Assembly (NCBI GenBank): GCA_902489645.1
Contig: CABUAW010000006.1
Span: 1 to 64,000 of the forward strand
DNA length: 64,000 nt
Direction: 5' to 3'
DNA from: an uncultured Lachnospiraceae bacterium
GTDB lineage: Bacteria > Bacillota > Clostridia > Lachnospirales > Lachnospiraceae
The number at the start of each line of letters is the position of its first letter. Within the stretch, counting starts at the first letter, position 1. The notes below the pieces were generated by a model. The model worked only from the letters and a program-made list of their open reading frames with translations, searched no databases and was not told where the DNA came from. The translations under genes were made by a program, and so were the position numbers. This document shows positions 34,575-44,185 of the stretch, one piece after another.

Positions 34575-34613
34575 ATATGAAAACATGAATAAAATAAGGA
34601 AGTGCTATTTAAT

Positions 34614-35990
34614 ATGTATAAAATTGATTTTAACCGTCCGATAAAGATTCATTTTATGGGTATTGGCGGCATCAGCATGAGCGGACTTGCGGAGGTTCTG
34701 CTGGAACGCGGTTTTACGGTGACCGGTTCGGACATGAAGGCTTCTCCGATTACGGAAAAGCTGGAAAGCCACGGGGCCTCCATTGTCTATGGCCAGAAAG
34801 CCGAAAATATTACCGACGATATGGACCTCGTTGTATATACCGCCGCCATCCACCCGGATAATCCGGAATTTCAGGCGGTTGTGAAGAAAAACATTCCTCA
34901 TATGGACCGGGCCGAGCTTCTGGGCCAGATTATGAGTAATTATAAAAACTCCATCGCCGTATCCGGTACCCACGGAAAAACGACGACCACCTCCATGCTT
35001 TCGTTAATTATGCTGGAGGGCGCCTGCGACCCGACCATCTCCGTCGGCGGCATTTTAAAGGATATTGACGGCAACATCCGCGTCGGCCGTTCCCAGAACT
35101 TCATTACCGAAGCCTGCGAATATACCAACAGCTTTTTGAAATTCAATCCACGGATTGAGCTGATTCTGAATGTGGACGCGGACCATCTGGATTTCTTTAA
35201 AGATTTGGATGATATCCGCCACTCCTTCCGCCTCTTCTCCGAAAAGCTGGACAGCGACGGCATCCTGATTATTAATGGAGAAATACCGAAGCTCGGCTAT
35301 TTCACCGAAGGCCTTCCATGTAAAGTCATCACATATGGTCTGGACGCCCATGACAATTATACGGCCAAAAACATTTCCTTTAACGAATATGCCTGCGGAA
35401 GTTATGACTTATACGTTGACGGAGAAAAACAGGCCCATATCGAGCTGAGCGTTACCGGTATCCATAATGTCTCCAACTCCCTGGCCGCCATTGCCGCCGC
35501 CAGAGAACTGGGAATATCCATGGACGACATCACATCCGGTCTGCTGAAATTCAGGGGCACGGACCGTCGATTTGAATACAAGGGTGAGGTCAACGGCATC
35601 ACGGTTCTTGACGACTACGCCCATCATCCGACGGAAATCGAGGCCACCCTGACGGCCGCCAAAAACTATCCGCACCGTAAAATCTGGTGCGCTTTCCAGC
35701 CGCATACCTATACCCGAACCAGGGCCTTATTGAAGGACTTCGCCAAAGCCCTCTCCCTGGCCGACCATGTGGTTCTCGCAGATATCTATGCGGCCAGAGA
35801 AGCCGACACCGGAGAAATTCATTCCAGAGATTTGCAGGCTGAAATTCAAAAATACGGCGTTGACGTTGATTATTTTCCTTCCTTTGAGGAAATTGAAAAA
35901 TTCCTGCTGGAAAATTGCGCCCACGGCGATTTGCTGATTACTATGGGCGCCGGAGATATTGTCAATGTCGGAGAGGCCCTTTTAAAATAG
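34614..35990 (+). CDS. murC: UDP-N-acetylmuramate-L-alanine ligase
   Basis: A 458-residue Mur ligase adding L-Ala to UDP-MurNAc in peptidoglycan synthesis. N-terminal UDP-binding Rossmann region (HFMGIGGISMSGLAEVLL), central ATP-binding GTHGKTTTTSM (~120) and the C-terminal ligase domain with DDYAHHPTEIEATL (~335). The length matches MurC (~450-460). The ATG at 34614 has GGAAGTG about 9 nt upstream. A GTG four codons earlier lies inside that site and is less likely. It is transcribed divergently from glgC and is apparently alone; no terminator is obvious before the DnaA-box region. Confidence 0.95.
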   Translation: MYKIDFNRPIKIHFMGIGGISMSGLAEVLLERGFTVTGSDMKASPITEKLESHGASIVYGQKAENITDDMDLVVYTAAIHPDNPEFQAVVKKNIPHMDRAELLGQIMSNYKNSIAVSGTHGKTTTTSMLSLIMLEGACDPTISVGGILKDIDGNIRVGRSQNFITEACEYTNSFLKFNPRIELILNVDADHLDFFKDLDDIRHSFRLFSEKLDSDGILIINGEIPKLGYFTEGLPCKVITYGLDAHDNYTAKNISFNEYACGSYDLYVDGEKQAHIELSVTGIHNVSNSLAAIAAARELGISMDDITSGLLKFRGTDRRFEYKGEVNGITVLDDYAHHPTEIEATLTAAKNYPHRKIWCAFQPHTYTRTRALLKDFAKALSLADHVVLADIYAAREADTGEIHSRDLQAEIQKYGVDVDYFPSFEEIEKFLLENCAHGDLLITMGAGDIVNVGEALLK

Positions 35991-36038
35991 ACGGCGCCTC
36001 CGGACAAAAATAGAATATATAAAAAGGGGTACACAAAT

Positions 36039-36266
36039 TTATCCACTTTTTTATCCTTGTTTTTATTATACTTTCCACCACTTATCCACATTATCCACAG
36101 ATTTATTAACAATTTTTCCGTTTTGAATCTGTGGATAATTCTATTTACATAACATTTTCCACAAAATCTTCCCAAAACTTGCCAAACCTCTTGTTTTTTC
36201 AAGATTTTTCGACTTTTTTGCTGTTGTCGATAAATGTATTTACAAAAGTTATCCACATTATTCACA
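36039..36266. promoter_or_regulatory. Cluster of DnaA boxes upstream of primosome genes
   Basis: Five sites fit TTATNCACA exactly: TTATCCACA at 36082-36090 and 36091-36099 (directly tandem), its reverse complement at 36130-36138, TTATCCACA at 36249-36257 and TTATTCACA at 36258-36266 (again tandem). An 8/9 match is at 36039-36047. The DNA between is AT-rich. The cluster lies in the 382-nt gap between murC and the dnaD-like gene. Confidence 0.8.
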
Positions 36267-36300
36267 ATTTCCACAGCCTTCCTCCTGAAATCCGGGCCTA

Positions 36301-36329
36301 TTTTCAACTTTTTTAAAACATGGTATAAT
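36301..36329 (+). promoter_or_regulatory. Promoter of the dnaD-dnaI operon
   Basis: TTTTCA (36301-36306), 17 nt, TATAAT (36324-36329) preceded by TGG (extended -10). It lies 35 nt downstream of the last DnaA box and 43 nt before the start codon. Confidence 0.65.
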
Positions 36330-36372
36330 GTGAACACTTATAGATTGCATATAATTTTAGGGTGAACGACTT

Positions 36373-37455
36373 ATGAAATCCATTCAATTACATACCGACA
36401 TGCCCCGGAATATTACCATGATTCCAAATGAATTTTTAGACCATTACATGTCCGGGGCCAACGGAGAATTTTTAAAAATTTATCTTTATCTGCTTCGGTG
36501 GGCCGGTTTCCCGGAGACAGAAATCACGGCGACCTCGATGGCGGACTTTTTTAATATGACGGAAAACGACGTCAAGCGCGCGCTGCGTTTTTGGGAACAG
36601 GAAGGGCTCTTACGTATTGCCTGGGATAAAGACGGCAATATCACCGACATCTGCCTGCGTCCGGTAACTGCGCCATACGCACAGGCCAAAGGAACCCCGG
36701 TCTCCACCGTCCGTGAAACGGAAGAATATACGGTGCCTTCTTATTCGGTGAACGACCTTCAATCCTTTATGGAGGAACAGAGCGGCGACCAGCTTTTCTT
36801 CATTATCCAGCAGTATACCGGGAAACCGTTAAACCAGAAGGATATGAATACCATATTATTTTTCCACAAGGAACTTGGTATGTCCCAGGATTTAATTGAA
36901 CATCTTTTTGAATACTGTATTTCCAACGGCCACCGGAAAATGAATTATATTCAGGCTGTGGCCATCGGATGGACCGAAGCAGGTATCCGGACGGTCGAGG
37001 ACGCCAAAGCTTATTGCGCTTCTTTTAACCAACTGAACGCCTCTGTCATGAATGCTTTCGGCATTAAGGGCCGGTATTTAACGGAGGATGAGCTTTGCTT
37101 CATTCGCCGCTGGCATCAGGAATATCATTTTTCTCAGGAATTGATTGCGGAAGCCTGCAAGCGGACGATTTTGACGGCCCACACCGCCAGCTTCCAATAT
37201 GCGGATAAGATTTTAAAGGGCTGGCGGGATAAGCAGGCCAAAACGCTGGATGATATACGGCGTCTGGACGAGGCCTTCGGAAAGTCAAAGGCTGCAAAAA
37301 ACCAGCAGCGGCCGGCTCAGGAAACCTATGCATTCAAAACGTCCTCCGGCAAAAAGCCGGCTTCCCGTTTCCATAACTTTAATCAGAGAACCTATGATTA
37401 CAGCGATATGGAAGTGGAATTCGTCCGTAAACTCCAATCCGGCAGTCCCCAGTAA
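36373..37455 (+). CDS. dnaD: DnaD-domain primosome protein
   Basis: A 360-residue protein with an N-terminal winged-helix-like DnaD domain (residues ~15-100) and a C-terminal DnaB/DnaD helical domain around 140-220, ending in the recognisable YIQAVAIGWTEAGI segment (YxxxIxxxW motif). A second similar helical stretch follows (~225-300). Such proteins remodel the origin and help load the replicative helicase in Bacillota. It is longer than Bacillus DnaD (~230) because of this second repeat, as seen in clostridial DnaD-like proteins. AGGGTGA precedes the ATG. The helicase loader gene follows 21 nt downstream. Confidence 0.88.
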   Translation: MKSIQLHTDMPRNITMIPNEFLDHYMSGANGEFLKIYLYLLRWAGFPETEITATSMADFFNMTENDVKRALRFWEQEGLLRIAWDKDGNITDICLRPVTAPYAQAKGTPVSTVRETEEYTVPSYSVNDLQSFMEEQSGDQLFFIIQQYTGKPLNQKDMNTILFFHKELGMSQDLIEHLFEYCISNGHRKMNYIQAVAIGWTEAGIRTVEDAKAYCASFNQLNASVMNAFGIKGRYLTEDELCFIRRWHQEYHFSQELIAEACKRTILTAHTASFQYADKILKGWRDKQAKTLDDIRRLDEAFGKSKAAKNQQRPAQETYAFKTSSGKKPASRFHNFNQRTYDYSDMEVEFVRKLQSGSPQ

Positions 37456-37476
37456 CTGCCACCCTAAGAGGAAGCG

Positions 37477-38490
37477 ATGACCATGTTAAATAATTCACTT
37501 TATAAAACCATTATGAGAGACTACGACCGGCGTCAGGCCGAACAAAAACACCTGCAGGACCTTCGGATTCAGGAAGTCTATGATAAACTCCCGGAATATG
37601 AGGCCCTGGAACAGGCGATAGTATCCCTGTGCGCCGAAGAAGCGCGCCGCCGGGTTCTGAGTCCCTCCACCGGCCAAAGCAGCGCATCTGAAAAGCTTCA
37701 CGACCGGATTACGGATTTGCAAAGCCGCCAGAAGGCTCTGCTCATTTCCGGCGGCTTTCCGGAAAATTATCTGGAACTCAGGTATCATTGTCCCATCTGC
37801 AAAGATACCGGTTTTGCGGGCAATGACCTCTGCGCCTGTTTCCGTCAGGCCGCAGCCCGGAAAATCTACGACCAGTCCCGGATTGCTCCGATTCTGGAAA
37901 AAGAAAATTTCGACACATTTAATATTCATTATTATTCCGAAGCCGTCGATTCCCGTTTTGGAATCAGTCCGGCCAATAACATGAAGCTGATTGTTTCCAG
38001 ATGCCAGTCCTTTATTCAAAATTTTGACCGTCAGTTTGCCAACCTTTTTATTACCGGGAACACCGGCGTCGGCAAAAGTTTTCTGACCCACTGTATCGCC
38101 CATGAGCTTCTGAAAGCTTCCCGTTCCGTTCTTTACATGACTGCTTTTGACTTAATTGAAGCCTTCGAGGCCCATACCTTCGGAAACAGGGAAAGCGACG
38201 AGGAAAGCTTTTATGAAGACACGCTGTTTGATTCCATTATGAATTGCGACGCGCTGATTATAGACGACCTTGGAACTGAAACGATTAATAATTTTACCGT
38301 TTCCCAGCTATTCCTGTGTCTCAATCATCGGCAGGAACATCGAAAATCCACAATTATTTCGACAAATCTTCCGGTAGAAGCCATTCAGGACATTTACAGT
38401 GAACGAATTTCTTCCCGAATTATCAGTTATTATCATATTTTCCTTATCTTCGGAGAAGATATTCGTATCAAGATTGCCCGTTCAAACTGA
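37477..38490 (+). CDS. dnaI: DnaI/DnaC-type helicase loader ATPase
   Basis: A 337-residue AAA+ protein expected to load the replicative DNA helicase. The N-terminal half has a helical region and a four-cysteine zinc site (C105, C108, C119, C121: CPIC...CAC) as in DnaI. The C-terminal ATPase has Walker A GNTGVGKS (194-201), Walker B LIIDDLG and sensor STNLP. The length is typical (~310-330). GAGGAAGCG stands before the first ATG; another ATG two codons later is possible. The dnaD-dnaI pair and the upstream DnaA boxes make a replication-initiation locus. Confidence 0.92.
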   Translation: MTMLNNSLYKTIMRDYDRRQAEQKHLQDLRIQEVYDKLPEYEALEQAIVSLCAEEARRRVLSPSTGQSSASEKLHDRITDLQSRQKALLISGGFPENYLELRYHCPICKDTGFAGNDLCACFRQAAARKIYDQSRIAPILEKENFDTFNIHYYSEAVDSRFGISPANNMKLIVSRCQSFIQNFDRQFANLFITGNTGVGKSFLTHCIAHELLKASRSVLYMTAFDLIEAFEAHTFGNRESDEESFYEDTLFDSIMNCDALIIDDLGTETINNFTVSQLFLCLNHRQEHRKSTIISTNLPVEAIQDIYSERISSRIISYYHIFLIFGEDIRIKIARSN

Positions 38491-38537
38491 TGTTCTTTAA
38501 GAAATGCAACATTATTCCGCGACTTTCGACAAAAATC

Positions 38538-38567
38538 TTGACAATAAAGTCATAGATAGTCCATAAT
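38538..38567 (+). promoter_or_regulatory. Promoter of prs
   Basis: TTGACA (38538-38543), 18 nt, CATAAT (38562-38567), 60 nt before the prs start. Confidence 0.6.
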
Positions 38568-38627
38568 ATTTTATTGGTTATAAAATACAAACTTACTAAT
38601 AATCCTTATAAAGTACGGAGGTAAATC

Positions 38628-39809
38628 ATGAGTCAGCTCAACATCGATTTCAAAGAAACCATCCCTGTAGGTCAATTGGGAATCATCCCGCTTCAAAGCA
38701 GCTGGGAACTTGGAAAAAAGGTCAACAATTATATTGTTTCCTGGCGCAATGACCGTGAAAGCGCAAACAGCAGCAACATCCTTTTTGAGGACTACAAACA
38801 GGACACCTACATTATCGACGCCAAATGTTCCCGCTTTGGTTCCGGTGAAGCCAAAGGCACCATCAACGAATCCATCCGTGGTAAAGATTTGTACTTAATC
38901 GTTGACGTTACAAACTACAACATTGAATACAAGTTATGCGGACATGTCAACCGGATGTCACCGGACGACCATTATTCCGACCTGAAACGTATTATTGCCG
39001 CCGCTTCCGGTAAAGCACGGCGTATCAACGTTATCATGCCTTTCCTCTATGAAAGCCGTCAGCACAGACGTACTGCCCGCGAATCTCTGGACTGTGCGCT
39101 GGCGCTTCAGGAATTAATGAGCATGGGCGTTGAAAATATCATCACCTTTGACGCACATGACCCACGGGTTCAGAACGCCATTCCTATGAGCGGTTTCGAA
39201 AACATTCAGCCAAATTATCAGTTTATTAAAGCGCTGTTCCGCTCTGTAAAAGATTTGCAGGTCGATAAAGACCATATGATGATTATCAGCCCGGATGAGG
39301 GTGGTATGAGCCGCGCCGTATACTACGCCAGCGTTCTTGGTATCGATATGGGTATGTTCTATAAACGCCGCGACTATTCCCGTATTATCGGCGGCCGTAA
39401 CCCAATCGTTGCACACGAATTCCTCGGCACCTCTGTTGAAGGCAAAGACGTACTGATTATTGACGATATGATTTCCTCCGGTGAAAGCATGCTGGATACT
39501 GCCGCAGAATTGAAAAAGAGAAAAGCAAACCGGGTATTTATCGCTTCTACCTTCGGCCTGTTCACCAATGGCCTGGATGCCTTTGACAAAGCCTACGAGG
39601 AAGGCACTATCAGCAAGATTTTAACAACCAACTGCATCTACCAGTCACCGGAATTACTTTCCAGACCATACTATGTTTCCGTTGATGTGAGCAAATACAT
39701 TGCACTTTTAATCGATTCTCTGAATCATGACCATTCCATCAGCGAATTGCTTGACCCGAATGAGAAGATTCATAAATTATTATCGAAATACAATAACCGT
39801 GAGCTGTAA
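38628..39809 (+). CDS. prs: Ribose-phosphate pyrophosphokinase, long form
   Basis: A 393-residue PRPP synthetase making PRPP from ribose-5-phosphate and ATP for nucleotide, His and NAD synthesis. Readable motifs: SRFGSGEAKGTINESIRG (ATP loop region), MPFLYESRQHRR (catalytic His region), FYKRRDYSR (flexible loop Lys/Arg) and DVLIIDDMISSGES (PRPP/phosphate loop). It is ~75 residues longer than the classic ~315-residue enzyme; the extra sequence is mainly at the N-terminus and around the middle, a form I associate with clostridia. The ATG has GGAGGT upstream. It is monocistronic with its own promoter and terminator. Confidence 0.9.
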   Translation: MSQLNIDFKETIPVGQLGIIPLQSSWELGKKVNNYIVSWRNDRESANSSNILFEDYKQDTYIIDAKCSRFGSGEAKGTINESIRGKDLYLIVDVTNYNIEYKLCGHVNRMSPDDHYSDLKRIIAAASGKARRINVIMPFLYESRQHRRTARESLDCALALQELMSMGVENIITFDAHDPRVQNAIPMSGFENIQPNYQFIKALFRSVKDLQVDKDHMMIISPDEGGMSRAVYYASVLGIDMGMFYKRRDYSRIIGGRNPIVAHEFLGTSVEGKDVLIIDDMISSGESMLDTAAELKKRKANRVFIASTFGLFTNGLDAFDKAYEEGTISKILTTNCIYQSPELLSRPYYVSVDVSKYIALLIDSLNHDHSISELLDPNEKIHKLLSKYNNREL

Positions 39810-39841
39810 TCCACCTTCCGGCGGATATTAAACGAAAAGAA

Positions 39842-39888
39842 AAGCAGTACAATGAACCGTGATATGTTCTTTGTACTGCTTCTTTTTT
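39842..39888. terminator. Bidirectional terminator between prs and the larA-like gene
   Basis: Perfect 11-bp stem (AAGCAGTACAA at 39842-39852 with complement at 39871-39881) followed by six T on the plus strand. On the minus strand TTTTCTTTT follows, so it serves both convergent operons. Confidence 0.85.
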
Positions 39889-39939
39889 CGTCAATGCTTA
39901 TGACTATTCATCAAAAACCATAACAAAACCTTATCGGTT

Positions 39940-41430
39940 TTAACAGCCGCAGCCGCCAGGCCGGCGACCGTATTCATCCATACAGTCATCCTCCGGATGT
40001 TTCATGCAAAGATGGACGGCGGCCTTGACAAATGTCTGAGGCAGGGCCAGAATATTTGGATTAGGGCCCGTATATTTCTTTTTTGCATCCTCCAAGGCTT
40101 CTTCAAATGTCCCGCGAGTTTTCAGTCCCATGCCCCGGGCATAGCCCGGTTTTTCGGCGCCGACGATGTAAATAGCGCTGGTATTCATTTCGGCAATATG
40201 GCCGCAGGCCATCATCGAAAACCCATGAAAAGGATGAAAGGCATTCGCAAAACGATACCTTCGGATATATTCTTCATTTGTTGCAAAATATTCGCCCAAC
40301 CGGTGCATATCGGGCAGCGTATACATATGGTCCTGTTGGAACAGTCTGTAATATTCGCGCAGATACGGCCACAATTCATCATGAAAATAGCCATTGCAGG
40401 CGGAAGCACAGATAATAACGCAGCGCTCGCTCATGACCCGTTTAAACCGTAATACCTGGGCGCTTAATGCCTGCATCATCATTATCGGGTTCGTCCCCAT
40501 ACCGTCACCGTAATGGAATTTCTGGGGCATCCCAAAGACAAGTACATCATATTTTTTTTCGGCCCAATGCACGTAGGTTCTCTTATCTGCGATTTTCCAG
40601 CTCACCGGCATCATCTCTTTTGCAAAGCCCGAAAAGACAGCAATCTGTCTGGACTTAGAATCCAGTACGGCATCACAGCAAAAAAACGGGTGTCCCATTT
40701 TTTCTTCCATGTACATACTTATCTCATTAAATTTACTCCGCATCAGGCTGCCGCCATTGACCGGCGTAAAATCATCCCTGTGCATCACCGAAGGCACATG
40801 GTGGCTTGCGATACATCGCCAATTTGTAATTCCCGTTGCGCTGTGTTTATAGCCGCCGGAATAACCGCCATAGGGATTTCCCTGAACATGGCCAATCAGA
40901 ATCGGAATATCACATTCAAACACATATTTATTCATGTAAACCGGGTCTCCCCGCTGTGTCGTCCCAAGATAAATCATATGCTCCGCATCTTCGCTGTCAT
41001 GGCTGATAATCTGACCGGAATACCAGAACTCATCAAAAAGCGCTTCTCCAAAAATGGCTTTGACATCCGATTCTCTGCTTCTCGGATGGAGACCGTTAGA
41101 GATAATAAAAAGAATATCCTTCTTTTCCACGCCTGCGGCATAAAGTTCGTTTAAAATACAGCGAATTGCCACTTTTCGATGGCTGGACGGCTGTTCGCCA
41201 CCCTTAACCCGGTCAGGGACAACCATGGTCACTGTGCTTCCCCTGTGGGCGAGTTCCGTCAACGGAGCCATTCCAATCGGATGGGCCAGACTCTCCATAT
41301 ACGCAGCCTCCAACGACGCTTCCGGAATATAGGCAGGCTCCTCTACGGTCTCTCCCGGAATAAAAATATCCGTGGTGTCCGGCAGCTCCGCCGCCATTTT
41401 GCCATGACCGTACTCAAATTCAAGTTTCAT
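39940..41430 (-). CDS. LarA-family (nickel-pincer type) racemase/epimerase-like protein
   Basis: A 496-residue protein related to lactate racemase LarA (DUF2088). Family landmarks: SNGLHPRSRESD (His ~115, matching the THRPM-type region of LarA), GHVQ (His ~181) and GGYKHSATGI with Lys ~195, which corresponds by eye to the lysine that binds the nickel-pincer cofactor. LarA-type enzymes racemise or epimerise alpha-hydroxy acids. Exact substrate is unknown. It ends in a Gly/Cys tail (GGCGC). ATG at 41430 has GGAGG 8 nt upstream; the frame continues 24 codons upstream inside the oxidoreductase gene. The 11-nt overlap ties it to the operon. The cofactor genes larB, larC and larE are not in this window. 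Confidence 0.75.
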   Translation of the reverse strand: MKLEFEYGHGKMAAELPDTTDIFIPGETVEEPAYIPEASLEAAYMESLAHPIGMAPLTELAHRGSTVTMVVPDRVKGGEQPSSHRKVAIRCILNELYAAGVEKKDILFIISNGLHPRSRESDVKAIFGEALFDEFWYSGQIISHDSEDAEHMIYLGTTQRGDPVYMNKYVFECDIPILIGHVQGNPYGGYSGGYKHSATGITNWRCIASHHVPSVMHRDDFTPVNGGSLMRSKFNEISMYMEEKMGHPFFCCDAVLDSKSRQIAVFSGFAKEMMPVSWKIADKRTYVHWAEKKYDVLVFGMPQKFHYGDGMGTNPIMMMQALSAQVLRFKRVMSERCVIICASACNGYFHDELWPYLREYYRLFQQDHMYTLPDMHRLGEYFATNEEYIRRYRFANAFHPFHGFSMMACGHIAEMNTSAIYIVGAEKPGYARGMGLKTRGTFEEALEDAKKKYTGPNPNILALPQTFVKAAVHLCMKHPEDDCMDEYGRRPGGCGC

Positions 41431-42727
41431 CACACATCCCTCCATTTTCAAGTTCATGGGCCGCCTCTCCGGAAAACACGGCAATTGAAATCTCCGAGCC
41501 ATTTATGTGATTAAGCAGCGCCGCAGGAACCGTCACATGGGCCATCTCTCCCGGCGCCAGATACTTTCGTTTAAAGCGGCAGATGACCTTCGCCTCATCA
41601 AACACCTCGATGACGCTTTCTTTAAAAATTCCATTTACCCGGAAAGAAATCTCCACATGCTTTTCCACATTTCCCGTGCGAATGTATTGCGGAACGGTAT
41701 AAGTGACATGGCTTCCTTTTTTTACGGCGACCGTTTTCCCGGTTTCCCGGCAGTTCCTCCCGGACGCATACAATGCGGCCGCCCTTCCGGCCCTGCTGCT
41801 TTCAGCCGTCACAAAATCCACCAAATCATGAACATGCACCACGTTGCCGCAGCTAAATACTCCCGGTTCCTGAGTTTCCATATTTTCATAAACGACGGCG
41901 CCCTTTGTCCTGTCATCCACAGGAATACCGGCCTTTCGTGTCAATTCATTTTCAGGAATCAGGCCAACCGATAACAGCAGCGTATCGCAGTCAAACACCA
42001 TTTCCGTCCCCGGTATCGGTCTGCGGCTTTTATCCACCCGGGCCACCGTCACCTTTTCTACCCGGTGAAGTCCCTCCACATTCGTCACCGTATGGGACAA
42101 ATAAAGAGGAATTCCATAATCCTCCAGACATTGGACAACATTCCGGTTCAGACCGTTACAGTAGGGCATCAGCTCCACACAGGCCAGGACCTTTGCCCCC
42201 TCAAGGGTCATACGCCGGGCCATAATCAATCCGATATCACCGCTTCCAAGAATAACGACACGTTTTCCGACCATCCAGCCTTCGATATTTATATAACGCT
42301 GCGCCGTTCCCGCCGTATATATGCCGGCCGGACGTTCCCCGGGAATTCCAACCGCCCCGCGGGTTCGCTCTCTGCAGCCCATAGCCAGCACAATGGCTTT
42401 TCCTTTTATCCGGACCAGGCCGTCACAGGTATTACACGCCGTCACCCGATGATTTTCAACGGACAATACCATCGTATCCAGCATCATTTCCACGCCGCAG
42501 GCTTTGGCTTTTGCTACAAAGCGTTCCGCATATTCCGGTCCGGTCAGTTCTTCTTTAAAATAGTGCAGCCCAAAGCCATTGTGAATACACTGGTTTAAAA
42601 TACCTCCGGCCATCTTATCCCGTTCAATCACCAGAACATCCCCGGCGCCAGCTTCTTTGGCCGCACAGGCCGCCGCCAGTCCCGCCGGACCGCCGCCCAC
42701 TACAATGACGTCATATACCGCCTTCAT
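41420..42727 (-). CDS. FAD/NAD(P)-dependent oxidoreductase (Pyr_redox-type)
   Basis: A 435-residue flavoprotein with N-terminal FAD motif VVGGGPAGLAAA, the sequence GGILNQCIHNGFG, and a second dinucleotide fold VVILGSGDIGLIMAR (~155). A GxxxGD-like region follows (PGVFSCGNVVHVHDLVDF). Its C-terminal ~90 residues are beta-rich and lack a cysteine cluster. It resembles the second flavoprotein of GlpA-linked or HcnB-type gene pairs, which pass electrons from a dedicated dehydrogenase. ATG at 42727 has GGGAGG 9 nt upstream and overlaps the preceding gene by 17 nt. The frame extends 17 codons upstream without family similarity. Substrate unknown. Confidence 0.82.
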   Translation of the reverse strand: MKAVYDVIVVGGGPAGLAAACAAKEAGAGDVLVIERDKMAGGILNQCIHNGFGLHYFKEELTGPEYAERFVAKAKACGVEMMLDTMVLSVENHRVTACNTCDGLVRIKGKAIVLAMGCRERTRGAVGIPGERPAGIYTAGTAQRYINIEGWMVGKRVVILGSGDIGLIMARRMTLEGAKVLACVELMPYCNGLNRNVVQCLEDYGIPLYLSHTVTNVEGLHRVEKVTVARVDKSRRPIPGTEMVFDCDTLLLSVGLIPENELTRKAGIPVDDRTKGAVVYENMETQEPGVFSCGNVVHVHDLVDFVTAESSRAGRAAALYASGRNCRETGKTVAVKKGSHVTYTVPQYIRTGNVEKHVEISFRVNGIFKESVIEVFDEAKVICRFKRKYLAPGEMAHVTVPAALLNHINGSEISIAVFSGEAAHELENGGMCDET

Positions 42728-44171
42728 TGCCGGCCACCTCCCTGATTGCTGACGTAATAATGAATGTTCCCTGTTCATCCATTAAAATATCCTTTGCACG
42801 CACTCCAAGCTCCCGGGCCAGAATCTCATGGACACGCGGCCCGCAGAAGCCTCCCTGACAGCGGCCCATTCCCGCATTGCAGCGCCGTTTAATGGCGTCG
42901 ATGGTCCGGGGAACAATCGGTCTGTGAATTGCTTCAACGATTTCTCCCTCCGTAACGGTTTCACACCGACAGATAATTCTTCCATACAAAGGATTTTCTG
43001 AAATTAATTTTCGTCTTTCTTCATTATTCAGCCTGCGAAAGCGCACCGTTTTTCTCTGATTTATCCAGCGTTGTTTCGGCTGCAGCTCAAGTCCGCACTG
43101 AACCAGTATTTTTTCCGCTTCCTCCGCAATGGCCGGCGCGCTTGAAAGACCGGGCGATTTGATTCCGGCCAGATTAATAAAATGGGGACAGATTGGCGAT
43201 TCTCCAATCACAAAATCCGGAATTTGGGTATTTGGCCGCACTCCGGCGTATTCATGAATAATTTCTCCAAAATCAATGCCCGGCACAGAACGATGCCCCT
43301 CCCCTTTCAGCAGTTCAAGGGTTGCCGGGTTTGTGCCCACATGGTCGCCGTCCTGCACCTCATAACAATCCGGCCCCACAAGCAGATTACCATGCACTGT
43401 CGGCGTCACGCAAATCCCTTTAAACCCGTGTTCATCCGGACAGGGAAATACAATGGAATGTAATTTTTCCCCTTCCCCTTTATCAAGTACATAATACTGC
43501 CCGGCAAAATTTGTCTGATACAAATTCGTTCCGCCAACCATTCGATAAATCCGGGCCGACCACCCGCCGCCGGCATTGACCACATATTTTGCTTCATATG
43601 TCCCCGCCGTTGTCGTCACGACAAAATGGCCGTGAATCCTCTCGATGGCCGTCACTTCGCAATCCAGCTTTATTTCCGTGCCGTTACGCACGGCCGTTTC
43701 CGCCATTGCAATACAATATTCCCAGGGGTTAATAATCCCTGAACCCGGCGCATACAGCGCGGCCTTAATCCCGGGATTCAACGCCGGTTCCAGCCTCAAC
43801 GCTTCGTTCCGGTCAACGATTCGGACGCCCTCAGCGCCATTGGCCACGCCCCGCCGATACAGTTCTTCAATATAATTTAATTCGTGGGGATTGTCATAAG
43901 CAATGACAAACGTCGGCATCGAAAGACGTTCAACATCCAGCTTTTCGCAGATTTCTTTCGCCAGTTCAATCCCCCGTATATTTAGTTTTGCTTCCATACT
44001 CCCCACCGGACAGTCAAATCCGGCATGAAGAATGGCGGTATTGGCCTTTGTGCAGCCATTGGCCACATCATTATAGCGTTCACATATGCATACGGATAAC
44101 TCGTATTTCGACAACTGATAAGCCACGGCCGCGCCGACAACACCGCAGCCGACAATCAAGACATCATACAT
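42711..44171 (-). CDS. GlpA/LhgO-like FAD oxidoreductase with BFD-type [2Fe-2S] domain
   Basis: A 486-residue flavoprotein of the DAO superfamily: FAD motif VGCGVVGAAVAYQL, substrate-domain segments such as NAGGGWSARIY, and a C-terminal BFD-like iron-sulfur domain (~395-460) with cysteines in ICRCETVTEG and CNAGMGRCQGGFCGP. This architecture is that of GlpA-type glycerol-3-phosphate and 2-hydroxyacid dehydrogenases that feed electrons to a carrier. A 2-hydroxy-acid substrate would suit the LarA-like neighbour (inference). ATG at 44171 has GAGGTGG upstream and was chosen over an earlier frame opening. It starts 14 nt after the ATPase gene stop. Confidence 0.85.
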   Translation of the reverse strand: MYDVLIVGCGVVGAAVAYQLSKYELSVCICERYNDVANGCTKANTAILHAGFDCPVGSMEAKLNIRGIELAKEICEKLDVERLSMPTFVIAYDNPHELNYIEELYRRGVANGAEGVRIVDRNEALRLEPALNPGIKAALYAPGSGIINPWEYCIAMAETAVRNGTEIKLDCEVTAIERIHGHFVVTTTAGTYEAKYVVNAGGGWSARIYRMVGGTNLYQTNFAGQYYVLDKGEGEKLHSIVFPCPDEHGFKGICVTPTVHGNLLVGPDCYEVQDGDHVGTNPATLELLKGEGHRSVPGIDFGEIIHEYAGVRPNTQIPDFVIGESPICPHFINLAGIKSPGLSSAPAIAEEAEKILVQCGLELQPKQRWINQRKTVRFRRLNNEERRKLISENPLYGRIICRCETVTEGEIVEAIHRPIVPRTIDAIKRRCNAGMGRCQGGFCGPRVHEILARELGVRAKDILMDEQGTFIITSAIREVAGNEGGI

Positions 44172-44185
44172 ACGTCCACCTCTTT

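Noticed and set aside
36039..36266. Chromosomal replication origin
   Set aside because: DnaA boxes are present, but dnaA, dnaN and rpmH are not nearby and no clear AT-rich unwinding repeat was seen. Reported as a regulatory cluster instead.
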